Assembly: GCA_002706265.1 (NCBI GenBank)
Contig: PAKU01000028.1
Location: 23,878-87,877 of the forward strand
DNA: 64,000 nucleotides
Direction: 5' to 3'
Source: Polycyclovorans sp.
GTDB lineage: Bacteria > Pseudomonadota > Gammaproteobacteria > Nevskiales > Nevskiaceae
The notes under the pieces were generated by a model. It was not told the origin of the DNA and searched no databases. It saw nothing but the letters and a program-made list of their open reading frames with translations. Shown here in pieces: positions 8,636 to 17,692 of this stretch (position 1 is its first letter; the number at the start of each line of letters is the position of its first letter). The translations under genes and the position numbers were made by a program.

Positions 8636-9721
8636 GTGCGCCGCACCCTCTTCAGCCCCAGACAACGACCCGCGCTGCGCCTCATCGCCGTGTGCGCTGC
8701 CATGCTGGTGAGCGCCTGCCGCCAGGGGCCGGAGGCGATGATGGCCGACTACACCGCACGGGTGGCGCGCATCACCGGCCAGCCGATCGTGCTGCCCCAG
8801 GCCGCGCCGCTGCCCTACCCGCGCGCCCGGGACCGCCACCTGCCGCTGCCGGAGGTGCGCGCCCGCCTGCTCGACCTGACCGATTTCCAGCGTTGCAACC
8901 TCACCCAGCTCATCGCCGAGCGCAACAGCATCATGGGCCGGGGCTACTGGCCGGCCACCCGGCGTCTGGACTATGAGTTCCGCTTCGGGCATCGCCTGGC
9001 GCGGTGCCACGCGTGGCTGGCCGACCAGGACGCGCTGGACGCAGACGACGCGGCGCTGCTGGAGCACATTGCGCCGCTGCGTGCCGTCAAGGCCGCCACG
9101 CGGCCCTTGGCGTGGTGGGCCGCGACCTGGGCAAGCGACGAGTTCGCCCGCTACTTTTCAGCCGCGGCCGCGCTGCCCGATGCCGCGGCGCAGGCCCCAG
9201 TCAGAGCCTTTGCGACGCTGGCAGCCCCCGCACGTCAGTTCGATGATCCGCCCGATGGCGTGGCCCTCGACGACATCGAGTCGGCGTTGCAGACCCTGCG
9301 CAGCGCGCCCTATGGCGGCGGCTGGGTGCGCGCGGCGGGCCAGATGACGGCCACGCTTGAGGCGGCGGCCGAGGCGCTCGAAGCCGTGAACCTGCAACGC
9401 CTCTGTCCGCAGGCGCTGCCCAATCCGAAGGCCCGGATCTTCGAGACGGTGTTCTATCAGGTGTACGCGGGGCGCCTGCAGCCCTATCTGGCGGCCCTGC
9501 ATCGCGAGGGTGCGGCGCAGCACAACGCCGTGGCGCCCCTGCTGGCGGCGGCGCCGGCAGAGGCGCCGGCCGCCTTTGAGCGCTACGCGCAACGTGCGCT
9601 GTCCACCGCGCCCGGCAGCCTCTGGGCCGACCTGGCAGACGCAAGGCAGCGCCACACCCTGGCCTGGCAGCGGCTGCTGCGCGGCTGCGGCCTGATGCCG
9701 GACGGGTCGCGGCCGGGCTAG
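8636..9721 (+). CDS. DUF3080 family lipoprotein
   Basis: Protein of unknown function resembling the DUF3080 family of gammaproteobacteria. The conserved core LLDLTDFQRCNLTQLIAERN (about residues 78-97), then RLDYEFRFGHRLARC, matches my memory of that family. A hydrophobic stretch ends in a lipobox, MLVSAC, so it is probably a lipoprotein. The frame opens with TTG at 8603, just behind the preceding terminator; the GTG at 8636 (VRRTLFSPRQRPALRL) gives a normal-length signal peptide and is chosen here, but the start is uncertain. The rest is Ala/Leu-rich and helical. It faces the convergent HAD gene. Confidence 0.8.
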   Translation: MRRTLFSPRQRPALRLIAVCAAMLVSACRQGPEAMMADYTARVARITGQPIVLPQAAPLPYPRARDRHLPLPEVRARLLDLTDFQRCNLTQLIAERNSIMGRGYWPATRRLDYEFRFGHRLARCHAWLADQDALDADDAALLEHIAPLRAVKAATRPLAWWAATWASDEFARYFSAAAALPDAAAQAPVRAFATLAAPARQFDDPPDGVALDDIESALQTLRSAPYGGGWVRAAGQMTATLEAAAEALEAVNLQRLCPQALPNPKARIFETVFYQVYAGRLQPYLAALHREGAAQHNAVAPLLAAAPAEAPAAFERYAQRALSTAPGSLWADLADARQRHTLAWQRLLRGCGLMPDGSRPG

Positions 9722-9762
9722 CGTCTCGGTCCGGACAGGGTCTGGGCCTGCCGGCCACCTCC

Positions 9763-10476
9763 TCAGTCCAGCGTCAGATGGGCCAAGGCATCCACCGTGT
9801 CGTGCCCCTCCACCGGCCGCGGCGGCGCGCTGTGATCGGGGTGACGAATGCCGATGACCTGACCAATGCCGTAGGCCCGCGCGGCGTCGAGCACCGCCTT
9901 GGAGTCGTCCACGAACAGGGTCCGGGCCGGGTCGAACGCATGCGCCGCACGCAGGCCGCGCCAGAAGGCCAGGTGCTCTTTGGGGGCGCCAAACTCATGC
10001 GACGACACGATGCGGTCGAACCGCGGCTGCAGGCCCGTGTGTGACAGCTTCAATCGCCAGGTGTCGGGATGCGCATTGGTCACCAGCCACAGCCCGCGGC
10101 CGCTGGCGCGCACCGCGTCGAGAAACGCCACCGCGCCCGGCAGGGGCCGGATGCGCTCGCGAATTTCAGCCTTGAGCACCAGCATGTCGAGCCCGGTCAC
10201 CCGGCTCCAATGGTCGGTGCAGTACCACGGCAGCGTGTGCTGGGTGGCGATGAACTCCGGCAACAGGCGGGCATCGGCCTCGTCGCGACTGATGCCGTGC
10301 AGCGCTGCATAACGCTCGAACACCAGGGTGCGCCAAAAGTAATTGTCGTAGGCGAGGTCCAGAATGGTGCCGTCCATGTCGAGCATGACCAGGTCTACCT
10401 GCGACCCGTCGACTTGGGCATCCCCTAGACTCGCGGCGTTCTTCATGCACGCATCGGAAGAGGTGGACTGTGTCAT
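9763..10476 (-). CDS. HAD hydrolase, GMP/IMP nucleotidase-like (YrfG family)
   Basis: Haloacid-dehalogenase superfamily phosphatase of 237 residues resembling YrfG, which dephosphorylates purine nucleotides. Motif I is LDMDGTILDL (residues 32-41), motif II VTNAHP, motif III a Lys in FGAPKEHL and motif IV FVDDSKAVLDAA. The chosen ATG (10476) lies inside the 5' end of the divergent cysQ gene, a 7-bp head-to-head overlap; an internal ATG (MKNAAS, at 10446) would remove the overlap and still leave all motifs intact. Substrate assignment is by family resemblance only. Confidence 0.85.
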   Translation of the reverse strand: MTQSTSSDACMKNAASLGDAQVDGSQVDLVMLDMDGTILDLAYDNYFWRTLVFERYAALHGISRDEADARLLPEFIATQHTLPWYCTDHWSRVTGLDMLVLKAEIRERIRPLPGAVAFLDAVRASGRGLWLVTNAHPDTWRLKLSHTGLQPRFDRIVSSHEFGAPKEHLAFWRGLRAAHAFDPARTLFVDDSKAVLDAARAYGIGQVIGIRHPDHSAPPRPVEGHDTVDALAHLTLD

Positions 10477-11240
10477 CTGAATGGGCTCAATGGTTGCCGG
10501 AAGTGATCCACATCTGCGAAGGCGCGGGTCGCCATATTCTGGACGTCTACCGGCAGGATTTCAGCGTCGAGCACAAGGGGGACGATTCGCCGCTCACCCA
10601 GGCCGACCTGCGTGCTCACCGGCACATCGCCGCCGCGCTCGCCGCCGCGTGGCCCAACATTCCCGTGCTTTCTGAAGAAGGCGCGGTGCTGCCCTTCGAG
10701 ACCCGCCGTCAATGGTCACGTTACTGGCTGGTCGATCCGCTGGACGGCACGCGCGAGTTCGTCAAGCGCAACGGCGAGTTCACCGTGAATGTGGCGCTGA
10801 TCGTCGATGGCGCCCCGGTGCTCGGCGTGGTGCACGCGCCGGTGCTCGCCGAGACCTACGCCGCCGCGCGTGGCGCCGGTGCCACCCGCATCCGTGAAGG
10901 CGCCAGCGCGCCGATTCAGACCCGCCCGCCACCCGCGCGGCCCACCGTGCTCGCCAGCCGCTCGCATCGCGACGCCCGCACCCAGGCCTGGCTCGACGCC
11001 CTGCCGCCGCATGAGGTGATGTCGCGCGGCAGCTCGCTCAAGTTCTGCCTCATCGCGGCCGGCGAGGCCGACCTGTATCCGCGCCTGGGGCCAACCTCCG
11101 AGTGGGACACCGCCGCCGCGCAGTGTGTGGTCGAAGAAGCCGGCGGCGCGGTGCTGTCGCTGGCCGAGCGCACGCCATTGCGCTACAACCAGAACGAATC
11201 CCTGATCAACCCGGAGTTTCTGGTCACCGGGCAACCGTGA
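10470..11240 (+). CDS. cysQ: 3'(2'),5'-bisphosphate nucleotidase
   Basis: Hydrolyses 3'-phosphoadenosine 5'-phosphate to AMP, clearing the by-product of sulfate assimilation. It is a Li-sensitive inositol-monophosphatase fold enzyme of 256 residues. Metal ligands are visible in LSEEG (about 67-71), in DPLDGTREF (about 89-97) and in the C-terminal SEWDTAAAQ. The start is GTG. It is transcribed divergently from the YrfG-like phosphatase, a pairing of CysQ and nucleotidase also seen in other gammaproteobacteria. Confidence 0.94.
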   Translation: MSSEWAQWLPEVIHICEGAGRHILDVYRQDFSVEHKGDDSPLTQADLRAHRHIAAALAAAWPNIPVLSEEGAVLPFETRRQWSRYWLVDPLDGTREFVKRNGEFTVNVALIVDGAPVLGVVHAPVLAETYAAARGAGATRIREGASAPIQTRPPPARPTVLASRSHRDARTQAWLDALPPHEVMSRGSSLKFCLIAAGEADLYPRLGPTSEWDTAAAQCVVEEAGGAVLSLAERTPLRYNQNESLINPEFLVTGQP

Positions 11241-11549
11241 GGCCGTGATTCGGCTGCGAGTACCCAGGTGCAGACCGGGGCTGGCTGCTGGCTACGACCC
11301 AAAGGGCCTTGGTTTCCACACGGTCAGCGCGCGTCGCGACGAACTGCTGCCACGACGGCTTTGCTTGGGTAGCCAAACCGCGGCGGCCGCGGGCCGCCGG
11401 GAGGGGTGTCGCCTGCTGGTGCCCACGCACCAGACCGACTACAACCCCGCACTCGTATCGAAAATGAGTTGACAGCCAAGACGGTATCTACGAGAGGCAA
11501 CCCGTCGGCTGGTGCGTGGGCACCGGGGCGATAAAAACCCCGCGAACCC
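11241..11549. other. Non-coding stretch between cysQ and pgk
   Basis: These 309 bases separate the 3' ends of cysQ and pgk. No frame looks coding. The second half is dominated by a long inverted-repeat element (listed separately). No T-tract terminator is evident for either flanking gene, so the repeat may serve that purpose. Confidence 0.6.
11416..11524. repeat. Long inverted-repeat element
   Basis: The arm at 11418-11433 (GGTGCCCACGCACCAG) is the exact reverse complement of 11509-11524. After one bulged base, CCGAC (11435-11439) pairs with GTCGG (11504-11508), giving about 21 paired bases. An inner pair CTCGTA (11452-11457) / TACGAG (11489-11494) extends the fold. Each outer arm can also fold on itself (CTGGTGC-CCAC-GCACCAG). 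It is seen directly; whether it is an RNA, a bidirectional terminator or a small mobile repeat is unknown. Confidence 0.7.
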
Positions 11550-12740
11550 TCAACCCGCCGCGCGCTGGGCCAAGGCGGCCACTGCGGGCAGCGTCTTGCC
11601 TTCCAGAAACTCCAGGAACGCGCCGCCACCGGTGGAGATGTAGCTGATGCGGTCGGCGACTCCGAATTTGTCGATGGCGGCCAGGGTGTCGCCGCCCCCG
11701 GCCAGCGAGAAGCCATCGGATTCGGCGATGGCCAGCGCCAGGGCCTTGGTGCCCGCGGCGAAGCTGTCGTACTCGAACACGCCCACCGGGCCGTTCCAGA
11801 CGATGGTGCCGCAGTTTTTCAGCAGGCCGGCCAGTGTGGCGCGGGTTCTGGGGCCGATGTCGAGAATCATCTCGTCGGCTTCCACGTCATCGACCAGGCG
11901 CACTTCGGCGTGTGCTTCGTTGCTGAACTCGGGGGCCACGACCACGTCGAGCGGCATGGGAATGTCGCCGCCGCGGGCGCGGATGGTCGCCAGAATCTCG
12001 CGCGCCGTATCGAGCATGTCGGGCTCGTAGAGGCTCTTGCCGACGGGCTTGCCGATGGCGGCCAAAAAGGTGTTGGCAATGCCGCCGCCGATGATGAGCT
12101 GGTCGGCCTTGTCGGCCAGGGTTTTCAGCAGATCGAGTTTGGTCGACACCTTCGAGCCACCGACAATCACCGCCAACGGTCGCTTGGGCGTGGCCAGCGC
12201 CTTGCCCAGCGCATCCAGCTCGGCCGACAGCAGCGGACCGGCGCAGGCCATCGGCGCCTTCAGGGCCACGCCGTGGGTGGAGCACTCGGCGCGGTGCGCG
12301 GTGCCGAAGGCATCCATCACGTAGACATCACAGAGCGCGGCCATGCGCGTGGCCAGCGCCTCGTCATCGGTTTTCTCGCCGACCAGAAAGCGGGTGTTCT
12401 CGCCCAGGGCGATCTGGCCGGGCTGCAGCGCCACGCCGTCGATCCAGTTGCTGATCAACGGCACGGTGCGACCGAGTTGTGCCGACAGCCATGCCGCCAC
12501 CAGCGTCAACGAGTGCTCGGGTTCGAAGCGCCCCGCCTTGGGGCGGCCGAGGTGCGATATGACCAACACCGACGCACCGCGCTCCAGGGCCAGCTTGAGG
12601 GTCGGCAGGCTGGCGCGCAGACGGGCGTCCGAGGCGATGCGGCCGTTGGCGATCGGCACGTTCAGATCCTGACGGATCAGCAGGCGTTTACCGGCGAGGT
12701 CTAGCGATTCAAGGCGAAGAAAATTCATGGGCAATGGCAC
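11550..12740 (-). CDS. pgk: Phosphoglycerate kinase
   Basis: Glycolytic enzyme transferring phosphate between 1,3-bisphosphoglycerate and ADP. Length is normal (396 aa). Visible motifs are RQDLNVPI near the N-terminus, [14 protein letters not shown], the conserved GGSKVSTKL and the nucleotide-binding C-terminal GGGDTLAAI and [13 protein letters not shown]. Two starts are possible: GTG at 12740 (MPLP) or ATG at 12728 ([11 protein letters not shown]); the latter is the usual PGK N-terminus. It lies downstream of gap in the same direction, separated by a gap terminator, so pgk may be read by read-through or from its own promoter. Confidence 0.97.
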   Translation of the reverse strand: MPLPMNFLRLESLDLAGKRLLIRQDLNVPIANGRIASDARLRASLPTLKLALERGASVLVISHLGRPKAGRFEPEHSLTLVAAWLSAQLGRTVPLISNWIDGVALQPGQIALGENTRFLVGEKTDDEALATRMAALCDVYVMDAFGTAHRAECSTHGVALKAPMACAGPLLSAELDALGKALATPKRPLAVIVGGSKVSTKLDLLKTLADKADQLIIGGGIANTFLAAIGKPVGKSLYEPDMLDTAREILATIRARGGDIPMPLDVVVAPEFSNEAHAEVRLVDDVEADEMILDIGPRTRATLAGLLKNCGTIVWNGPVGVFEYDSFAAGTKALALAIAESDGFSLAGGGDTLAAIDKFGVADRISYISTGGGAFLEFLEGKTLPAVAALAQRAAG

Positions 12741-12765
12741 TCACGGACAAAAAATTCAGCGGGCA

Positions 12766-12803
12766 TAAAAAAGAACCGGCATCGCTGACACGACGGCCGG
12801 TTC
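12766..12803 (-). terminator. Rho-independent terminator of gap
   Basis: Read on the minus strand, GAACCGGC (12803-12796) pairs with GCCGGTTC (12780-12773) across a 15-base loop and is followed by a run of T. It lies between gap and pgk. Confidence 0.85.
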
Positions 12804-12829
12804 TCGGGTCACCTCATCACGGGTACGAC

Positions 12830-13837
12830 TTACTTCGCGTTGGTCAGGGCCACCGCGGTGTCGAGCATGCGGTTCGAGAAACCCCATTCGTTGTCGTACC
12901 ACGACGCCACCTTGACCAGACGCTTGTCGATGACTTTCGTCAGCAGGGCATCCACGGTGCTGGAGGCCGGATCGTGGTTGAAGTCACTGCTCACCATCGG
13001 CGCGTCGGTGTAGTTCAGCACGCCTTTCAGCGGGCCGTCGGCGGCGGCCTTGAGCACGCTGTTCACTTCCTCGGCCGAGGTGTCGCGCGCGGCCACGAAG
13101 GTCAGGTCCACCAGCGACACGTTGATGGTCGGCACGCGCACCGAGTAGCCGTCGAGCTTGCCTTTGAGTTCGGGCAACACCAGGCCCACGGCGGCCGCGG
13201 CGCCGGTCTTGGTGGGAATCATGTTGTTGACCGCCGAGCGCGCACGACGCAGGTCGGAGTGGTACACGTCGGTCAGCACCTGATCGTTGGTGAAAGCGTG
13301 AATGGTTGTCATCTGCCCGTGCACCACGCCAATGGCGGTCTGCAGCGGCGCCACCAGCGGCGCAAGGCCGTTGGTGGTGCACGACGCGTTGCTGACAATG
13401 CTGTCGCTGGCCACGAGGGTGTCGTGGTTCACGCCATAGACGATGGTCTTCACGTCGTTGCCGGCCGGCTGGCTGACGATCACCTTCTTGGCGCCGCCCT
13501 TGATGTGCAGGCCGGCCTTTTCGGCCGTGGCGAAGAAACCGGTGCACTCCATGACCACGTCAACCCCGAGTTCGCCCCAGGGCAGCTGGGCCGGGTCGCG
13601 GTTGGCCAGCACGCGAATCTTGTCGCCGTTGACGATCATGTAATCGCCTTCCACTTCCACGGTGCCGGGGAAGCGGCCATGCGTGGTGTCGTAGCGCGTC
13701 AGGTGGGCGTTGGTGTCAACCGGACCCAGGTCGTTGATCGCGACGATCTGCACGTCTTTGCGACCGCTTTCATAGAGCGCACGCAACACATTGCGCCCGA
13801 TTCGTCCGTACCCGTTGATCCCGACCTTGATCGCCAT
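12830..13837 (-). CDS. gap: Type I glyceraldehyde-3-phosphate dehydrogenase
   Basis: NAD-dependent glycolytic enzyme, 335 residues. The Rossmann start [17 protein letters not shown] and the active-site SNASCTTN (catalytic Cys near residue 152) are present. ATG 13837 follows AAAAAGGACGG, a good Shine-Dalgarno. A promoter-like segment and a small inverted repeat lie about 30-55 bases upstream. With pgk it forms a lower-glycolysis pair, interrupted by a terminator that would set gap expression above pgk. Confidence 0.97.
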   Translation of the reverse strand: MAIKVGINGYGRIGRNVLRALYESGRKDVQIVAINDLGPVDTNAHLTRYDTTHGRFPGTVEVEGDYMIVNGDKIRVLANRDPAQLPWGELGVDVVMECTGFFATAEKAGLHIKGGAKKVIVSQPAGNDVKTIVYGVNHDTLVASDSIVSNASCTTNGLAPLVAPLQTAIGVVHGQMTTIHAFTNDQVLTDVYHSDLRRARSAVNNMIPTKTGAAAAVGLVLPELKGKLDGYSVRVPTINVSLVDLTFVAARDTSAEEVNSVLKAAADGPLKGVLNYTDAPMVSSDFNHDPASSTVDALLTKVIDKRLVKVASWYDNEWGFSNRMLDTAVALTNAK

Positions 13838-13864
13838 CGCCTACCGTCCTTTTTGAGTAAATGA

Positions 13865-13893
13865 ACTGCACAAAGCGCCAGAATTGGCGTCAA
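13865..13893 (-). promoter_or_regulatory. Possible gap promoter with overlapping inverted repeat
   Basis: On the minus strand TTGACG (13893-13888) is followed after 17 bases by TGCAGT (13870-13865), a fair -35 and a poor -10. CGCCA-GAAT-TGGCG (13876-13889) is a perfect short inverted repeat inside the spacer, where a repressor could sit. This is suggestive only. Confidence 0.35.
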
Positions 13894-13976
13894 TGCGTGT
13901 TGAGGGGCCCATATTTTAACTGACTCGAACCCGACTCATTCTCGACCGCCGATCCGCAGGCGCCTGTGACCTGCGG

Positions 13977-14561
13977 TCAGCCGTCACGCCAGAGCTGGTC
14001 CCAGTCGAACCACGGCCCCGGATCGGTCTTGCGGCCGGGCGCGATGTCGCTGTGGCCCACCACCCGCTCGCGGGTGATCTGCGGAAACGCCGATTGCAGT
14101 GCCCCCACGACCTGCCGCAGACGCCGCATCTGCGCGGTGGTGAACGGTCGGTGGTCCGAGCCCTCAAGCTCGATGCCGATCGAAAAATCATTGCAGCGGT
14201 CCCGGCCCTGCCAATGCGAGGCGCCGGCATGCCAGGCACGGGCGCTGAACGGCACGAACTGAATCAGCTCGCCGCGTCGGCGGATGAACAGGTGCGCCGA
14301 CACCCGCACACCCGCCAGCGCCGCGAAGTAGGGATGCCCGGCCGGGTCCAGCCGGTTGGTGAACAACTGCATCACGGCAGGGCCGGAAAAACGCTCCGGC
14401 GGCAATGAAATGGCGTGAATCACCAGCAATGAAATGTCATCGGCCACCGGCCGCGCGTCGTGGTTGGGCGAGGCCACCTGGCGCGCGCCCAGCAACCAGT
14501 CGCCGTCGGCGCTGACCCGCACGCCGCCCGAAAACCGTGCCGTCGTTACACTCGACCGCAT
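13977..14561 (-). CDS. ampD: 1,6-anhydro-N-acetylmuramyl-L-alanine amidase
   Basis: Cytoplasmic zinc amidase that removes the stem peptide from anhydro-muropeptides during peptidoglycan recycling. Amidase_2 features are present: a His in LLVIHAISLP, a His in AWHAGASHW, and GHSDIAPGRKTDPGPWFDW containing the catalytic Lys and the last zinc ligand, Asp. The frame is open to 14723, but conserved sequence begins only after MRSSVTTARF; the ATG at 14561 gives 194 residues, usual for AmpD. It works in the same pathway as amgK and murU at 21.7-23.4 kb. It diverges from the M16 peptidase gene with only about 22 bp between starts. Confidence 0.93.
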   Translation of the reverse strand: MRSSVTTARFSGGVRVSADGDWLLGARQVASPNHDARPVADDISLLVIHAISLPPERFSGPAVMQLFTNRLDPAGHPYFAALAGVRVSAHLFIRRRGELIQFVPFSARAWHAGASHWQGRDRCNDFSIGIELEGSDHRPFTTAQMRRLRQVVGALQSAFPQITRERVVGHSDIAPGRKTDPGPWFDWDQLWRDG

Positions 14562-14583
14562 TGCATCTGAACGAGGAGGTCGC

Positions 14584-17382
14584 ATGTTGCGCCAAGGGTC
14601 TGCGTTGTGGGCGGGGCTTTCATTATGGGCTGCCGTGGGCCTTGCCGGCTGCGCGCTGGTGCCGCCCACCGGCGACGACAGCCCGGTCCCCGACACGCTG
14701 CCGCCGCTGCCCGAGGTGCGCATTCCGTATCAGGAACACCAGCTCGACAACGGCCTGCGCGTGGTGCTGCACCAGGACCGCAAGGCGCCGCTGGTGGCGG
14801 TCAACGTCTGGTACCACGTGGGCAGCAAGGACGAGCGCCCAGGCCTCACCGGCTTTGCCCACCTGTTCGAGCACCTGATGTTTCGCGGCACCGAGCACTT
14901 CGACGACGATCCATTCAAGTTGCTGGAGCCCATTGGCGCCACCCGCCTCAACGGCACCACCTGGTACGACCGCACCAACTACTTCCAGAACGTGCCCACC
15001 GGGGCGCTGGACCGCGCACTGTGGATCGAGGCCGAGCGCATGGGCTTCATTTTGCCGGTGCTCACCCAAAGCAAGCTCGACGAAGAAGTGGGCGTGGTGC
15101 TCAACGAAAAGAAGCAGGGTGAAAACCAGCCCTACGGCGGCATCTGGGAGATCATCGCCAAGCGCGCCTGGCCCGAAGGCCACCCCTATTCATGGACCGC
15201 CATCGGCTCGGAAGAAGACCTGCGCGCCGCCACCCTGGACGACGTGAGCCACTGGTTCGAGACCCACTACGGCGCGGCCAACGCCACGCTGGTGATTGCC
15301 GGCGACATCGCGTTCGACGACGCACTGGCACGCGTCAAACACTATTTTGGCGACCTGCCGCCCGGCCCGCCGCGCCAGCGCGTCGAAGCCTGGGTGGCGC
15401 CGCGCGACACCGCCACCCGCCACCGCCTGCAAGACCGCGTGCCGCAAGCGCGGCAGATCATGACCTGGAACGTGCCCGGCTACTGCGAGGCCGACCACAC
15501 CCTGCTGGAACTGGCCGCGCAGGTCTTCGCCAGCGGCAAGAACACCCCGCTGTACGACCGGCTGGTCTTCAAGGAACAGCGCGCCACCAGCGCCTCGGCC
15601 GGCATGCTGCCCACCGAGATTGCCTCGCAGTTCCTCATCGACGTGATGGTCGCCACCGACGCCGCCGTGCCCGACACCGAAGCGGTGGTCCGCGAAGAAC
15701 TGGCGCGTTTTCTCGCCGAAGGCCCCAGCGAAACCGCACTGGAGCGCGCCCGCACGCAAATTTTTGCCGGCGCGGTGCGCGGTCTTGAACGCATCGACGG
15801 CTACAGCGGCAAGGCCAATGCACTGGCCCAGGCCGCCGTGTATTGCGGCGATCCCGGTTTTGTCGACGTGTGGCTCGAACGGGTGCGCACCGCCACCCCG
15901 GCGGCCGTGCGCGACGCCGCACGGCGCTGGCTCTCGCGCGGCGACTTCACCCTTACCGTCGAACCCTTCAAGGCCGAAGCCGAAGCCGAAGCCGAGGCTG
16001 AGACCGACGCCGAAGCCCCCGGCGCGCTCGATCGCAGCATCATTCCCGCCGTCGGCGAAGCCGATGCCCTCAGCCTGCCGAGCCTGGAGCACTTCACCCT
16101 CAGCAACGGCATTCGCGTGGCGCTGGCGCAGCGCGACGCAGCGCCGGTGGTGCAATACACCCTGCTGTTCCCCGCCGGTCATGCGGCCGATCACCTGAGC
16201 GCGCCCGGCACCGCGGCACTGGCGATGGCGTGGATGAGCGAAGGCGCCGGCACCCTCGATGCGCTGGAACTGGCGGCCGAATCCGACCGCCTCGGCGCGG
16301 CCATCAGCAGCGGCAACACCCTGGACCTGTCGTTCGTCAGCCTCAACGCCCTCAGCTCGCGGCAGGCCCCCAGCCTGGCACTGATGGCCGACGTGGTGCG
16401 GCATCCGCGCTTCAACCCCGACGACTTCGAGCGCCTGCAACGGCGCACCCTGGCCGCGCTGGCCCAGGCCGCGGCCGACCCCACCAGCATCGCCAACAAC
16501 CGCTGGGCGCGCGCCCTGTTCGGGGCCGATCACCCCTACGGCATGCCCGGCAGCGGGCTGGGCACACCCGAATCGGTGCAGGCCATGACCCCGGACGCCG
16601 TCAGCGCGTTTCATCGCCGGTGGCTGCGCCCCGACCGGGCGCAAATGCTGATCGTCGGCGACACCGACCGGGCCACCGTGGAGCCCCTGCTGGAAGCCAG
16701 CTTCGGCGACTGGCAAGCCCCCCGCGAGGCACCCCCCACCCTGCCCCTGCCGCCCGTGGACGCGCCCAGCGAGCCCAAGGTCTTGATGGTGCATCAACCG
16801 GACGCACCGCAGTCGGTGCTGCTGGTGGCCGCGCTGGCCCCGCCCTTCGCCGCCCCCAATGCACGCGCGCTGGACGTGGCCAACAGCGTGCTGGGCGGCA
16901 CCTTCGCCGCGCGCCTCAACCAACGCCTGCGCGTGGAAAAAAGCTGGAGCTACGGGGCCTACTCCCGCCTCAACGCCAGCCTGGGCCCGCGGGCCTGGGT
17001 GGCCAGCGCCAGCGTCCAGACCGACCGCACCGCCGACGCACTCGCCGAGTTGATGCACCTGCTCGAAGAGCCGCTGAACACCCGGCCGTTCACCGCCAAA
17101 GAAGTGGAATACGCCGCCGGCAACCTGACCCGCAGCCTGCCGGGCCGCAACGAGACCACCGGCGAGGTCGCCAGCGCGCTCATGCTGCCGCTGGTCCACG
17201 GGCTGGACGAGGGTTACTGGAACGACTACGTGCCTGCCATTCAGGCGGTGGATGCCGCTGCGGCACGCGAGGCCTTTGCGGCGCTGGGCCTGCCCGACCA
17301 CGCCGTCATCGTCATCGTGGGCGATCTCACGCAGATTGAAGAACCGGTGAATGCCGTGCTTGAAAAACGGGGACTGCGATAG
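14584..17382 (+). CDS. Two-domain M16 zinc metallopeptidase (pitrilysin type), lipoprotein
   Basis: Large (932 aa) insulinase-family peptidase. A signal sequence ends in lipobox GLAGC, so it should be an envelope lipoprotein. The N-terminal half carries the inverted zinc motif HLFEH (about 93-97) and is catalytic. After an Ala/Glu repeat linker made of repeated GCCGAA codons, the C-terminal half (LSNGIRVALAQRDAAPVVQY onward) is a second M16 domain without HxxEH, as expected for the structural partner domain. GAGGAGG sits just ahead of ATG 14584, fixing the start. It overlaps the DUF2007 gene downstream by four bases. Likely role: degradation of small peptides in the periplasm; substrate unknown. 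Confidence 0.93.
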   Translation: MLRQGSALWAGLSLWAAVGLAGCALVPPTGDDSPVPDTLPPLPEVRIPYQEHQLDNGLRVVLHQDRKAPLVAVNVWYHVGSKDERPGLTGFAHLFEHLMFRGTEHFDDDPFKLLEPIGATRLNGTTWYDRTNYFQNVPTGALDRALWIEAERMGFILPVLTQSKLDEEVGVVLNEKKQGENQPYGGIWEIIAKRAWPEGHPYSWTAIGSEEDLRAATLDDVSHWFETHYGAANATLVIAGDIAFDDALARVKHYFGDLPPGPPRQRVEAWVAPRDTATRHRLQDRVPQARQIMTWNVPGYCEADHTLLELAAQVFASGKNTPLYDRLVFKEQRATSASAGMLPTEIASQFLIDVMVATDAAVPDTEAVVREELARFLAEGPSETALERARTQIFAGAVRGLERIDGYSGKANALAQAAVYCGDPGFVDVWLERVRTATPAAVRDAARRWLSRGDFTLTVEPFKAEAEAEAEAETDAEAPGALDRSIIPAVGEADALSLPSLEHFTLSNGIRVALAQRDAAPVVQYTLLFPAGHAADHLSAPGTAALAMAWMSEGAGTLDALELAAESDRLGAAISSGNTLDLSFVSLNALSSRQAPSLALMADVVRHPRFNPDDFERLQRRTLAALAQAAADPTSIANNRWARALFGADHPYGMPGSGLGTPESVQAMTPDAVSAFHRRWLRPDRAQMLIVGDTDRATVEPLLEASFGDWQAPREAPPTLPLPPVDAPSEPKVLMVHQPDAPQSVLLVAALAPPFAAPNARALDVANSVLGGTFAARLNQRLRVEKSWSYGAYSRLNASLGPRAWVASASVQTDRTADALAELMHLLEEPLNTRPFTAKEVEYAAGNLTRSLPGRNETTGEVASALMLPLVHGLDEGYWNDYVPAIQAVDAAAAREAFAALGLPDHAVIVIVGDLTQIEEPVNAVLEKRGLR

Positions 17383-17681
17383 CCACCCCCCTCTATCTGG
17401 CCGCCGACCCGGTACAGGCCCACCTGCTCAAGGACCATCTGGCCGAGCATCACATCGAGGTGGATGTCTTCGACGCCCACGCCGTCGGCGCGCGCGGTGA
17501 ACTGGCGGCCATCGTCTACCCCCGCCTCGTGCTGCGTGACCCGACGCAGCACCAACGGGCACGCGCCCTCATCGCCCGCTGGGAAGCCCGTAGCGACCAG
17601 CCCGACTGGCCCTGCCCCTGCGGCGAGCCCAACCCCGCCGCGTTCGAAACCTGCTGGGCCTGCGGCCGCGAGCGCCCCTGA
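17379..17681 (+). CDS. DUF2007 protein with C-terminal zinc finger, non-canonical start
   Basis: Small protein of the DUF2007 group (putative signal-transducing, unknown function). The domain begins LYLAADPVQAHLLKDHLAEH and continues through RGELAAIVYPRLVL; the C-terminus has a zinc finger, WPCPCGEPN then CWACG. The first ATG/GTG/TTG in this frame is GTG 17460, which would delete the first beta strand and helix. The family N-terminus needs a start near 17379, where the only candidate is ATA (ATAG overlapping the upstream TAG, GGGGA five bases upstream), or CTG 17397. The first Cys pair is C-x-C rather than the usual C-x2-C. Domain confident, start not. Confidence 0.75.
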   Translation: MATPLYLAADPVQAHLLKDHLAEHHIEVDVFDAHAVGARGELAAIVYPRLVLRDPTQHQRARALIARWEARSDQPDWPCPCGEPNPAAFETCWACGRERP

Positions 17682-17692
17682 GTCACCACGCC

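Noticed and set aside
12734..13864. 376-codon plus-strand frame antisense to gap
   Set aside because: His/Gly/Ala-rich, no domain; the minus strand encodes a textbook GAPDH.
15973..16014. GCCGAA tandem repeat as a mobile or CRISPR-like repeat
   Set aside because: It is an in-frame Ala-Glu linker between the two M16 domains, without spacers.
15190..17301. 703-codon minus-strand frame antisense to the M16 peptidase
   Set aside because: Length alone is not evidence in GC-rich DNA; the translation is Gly/Gln/Ala/Val filler, while the plus strand has HLFEH and other M16 motifs.
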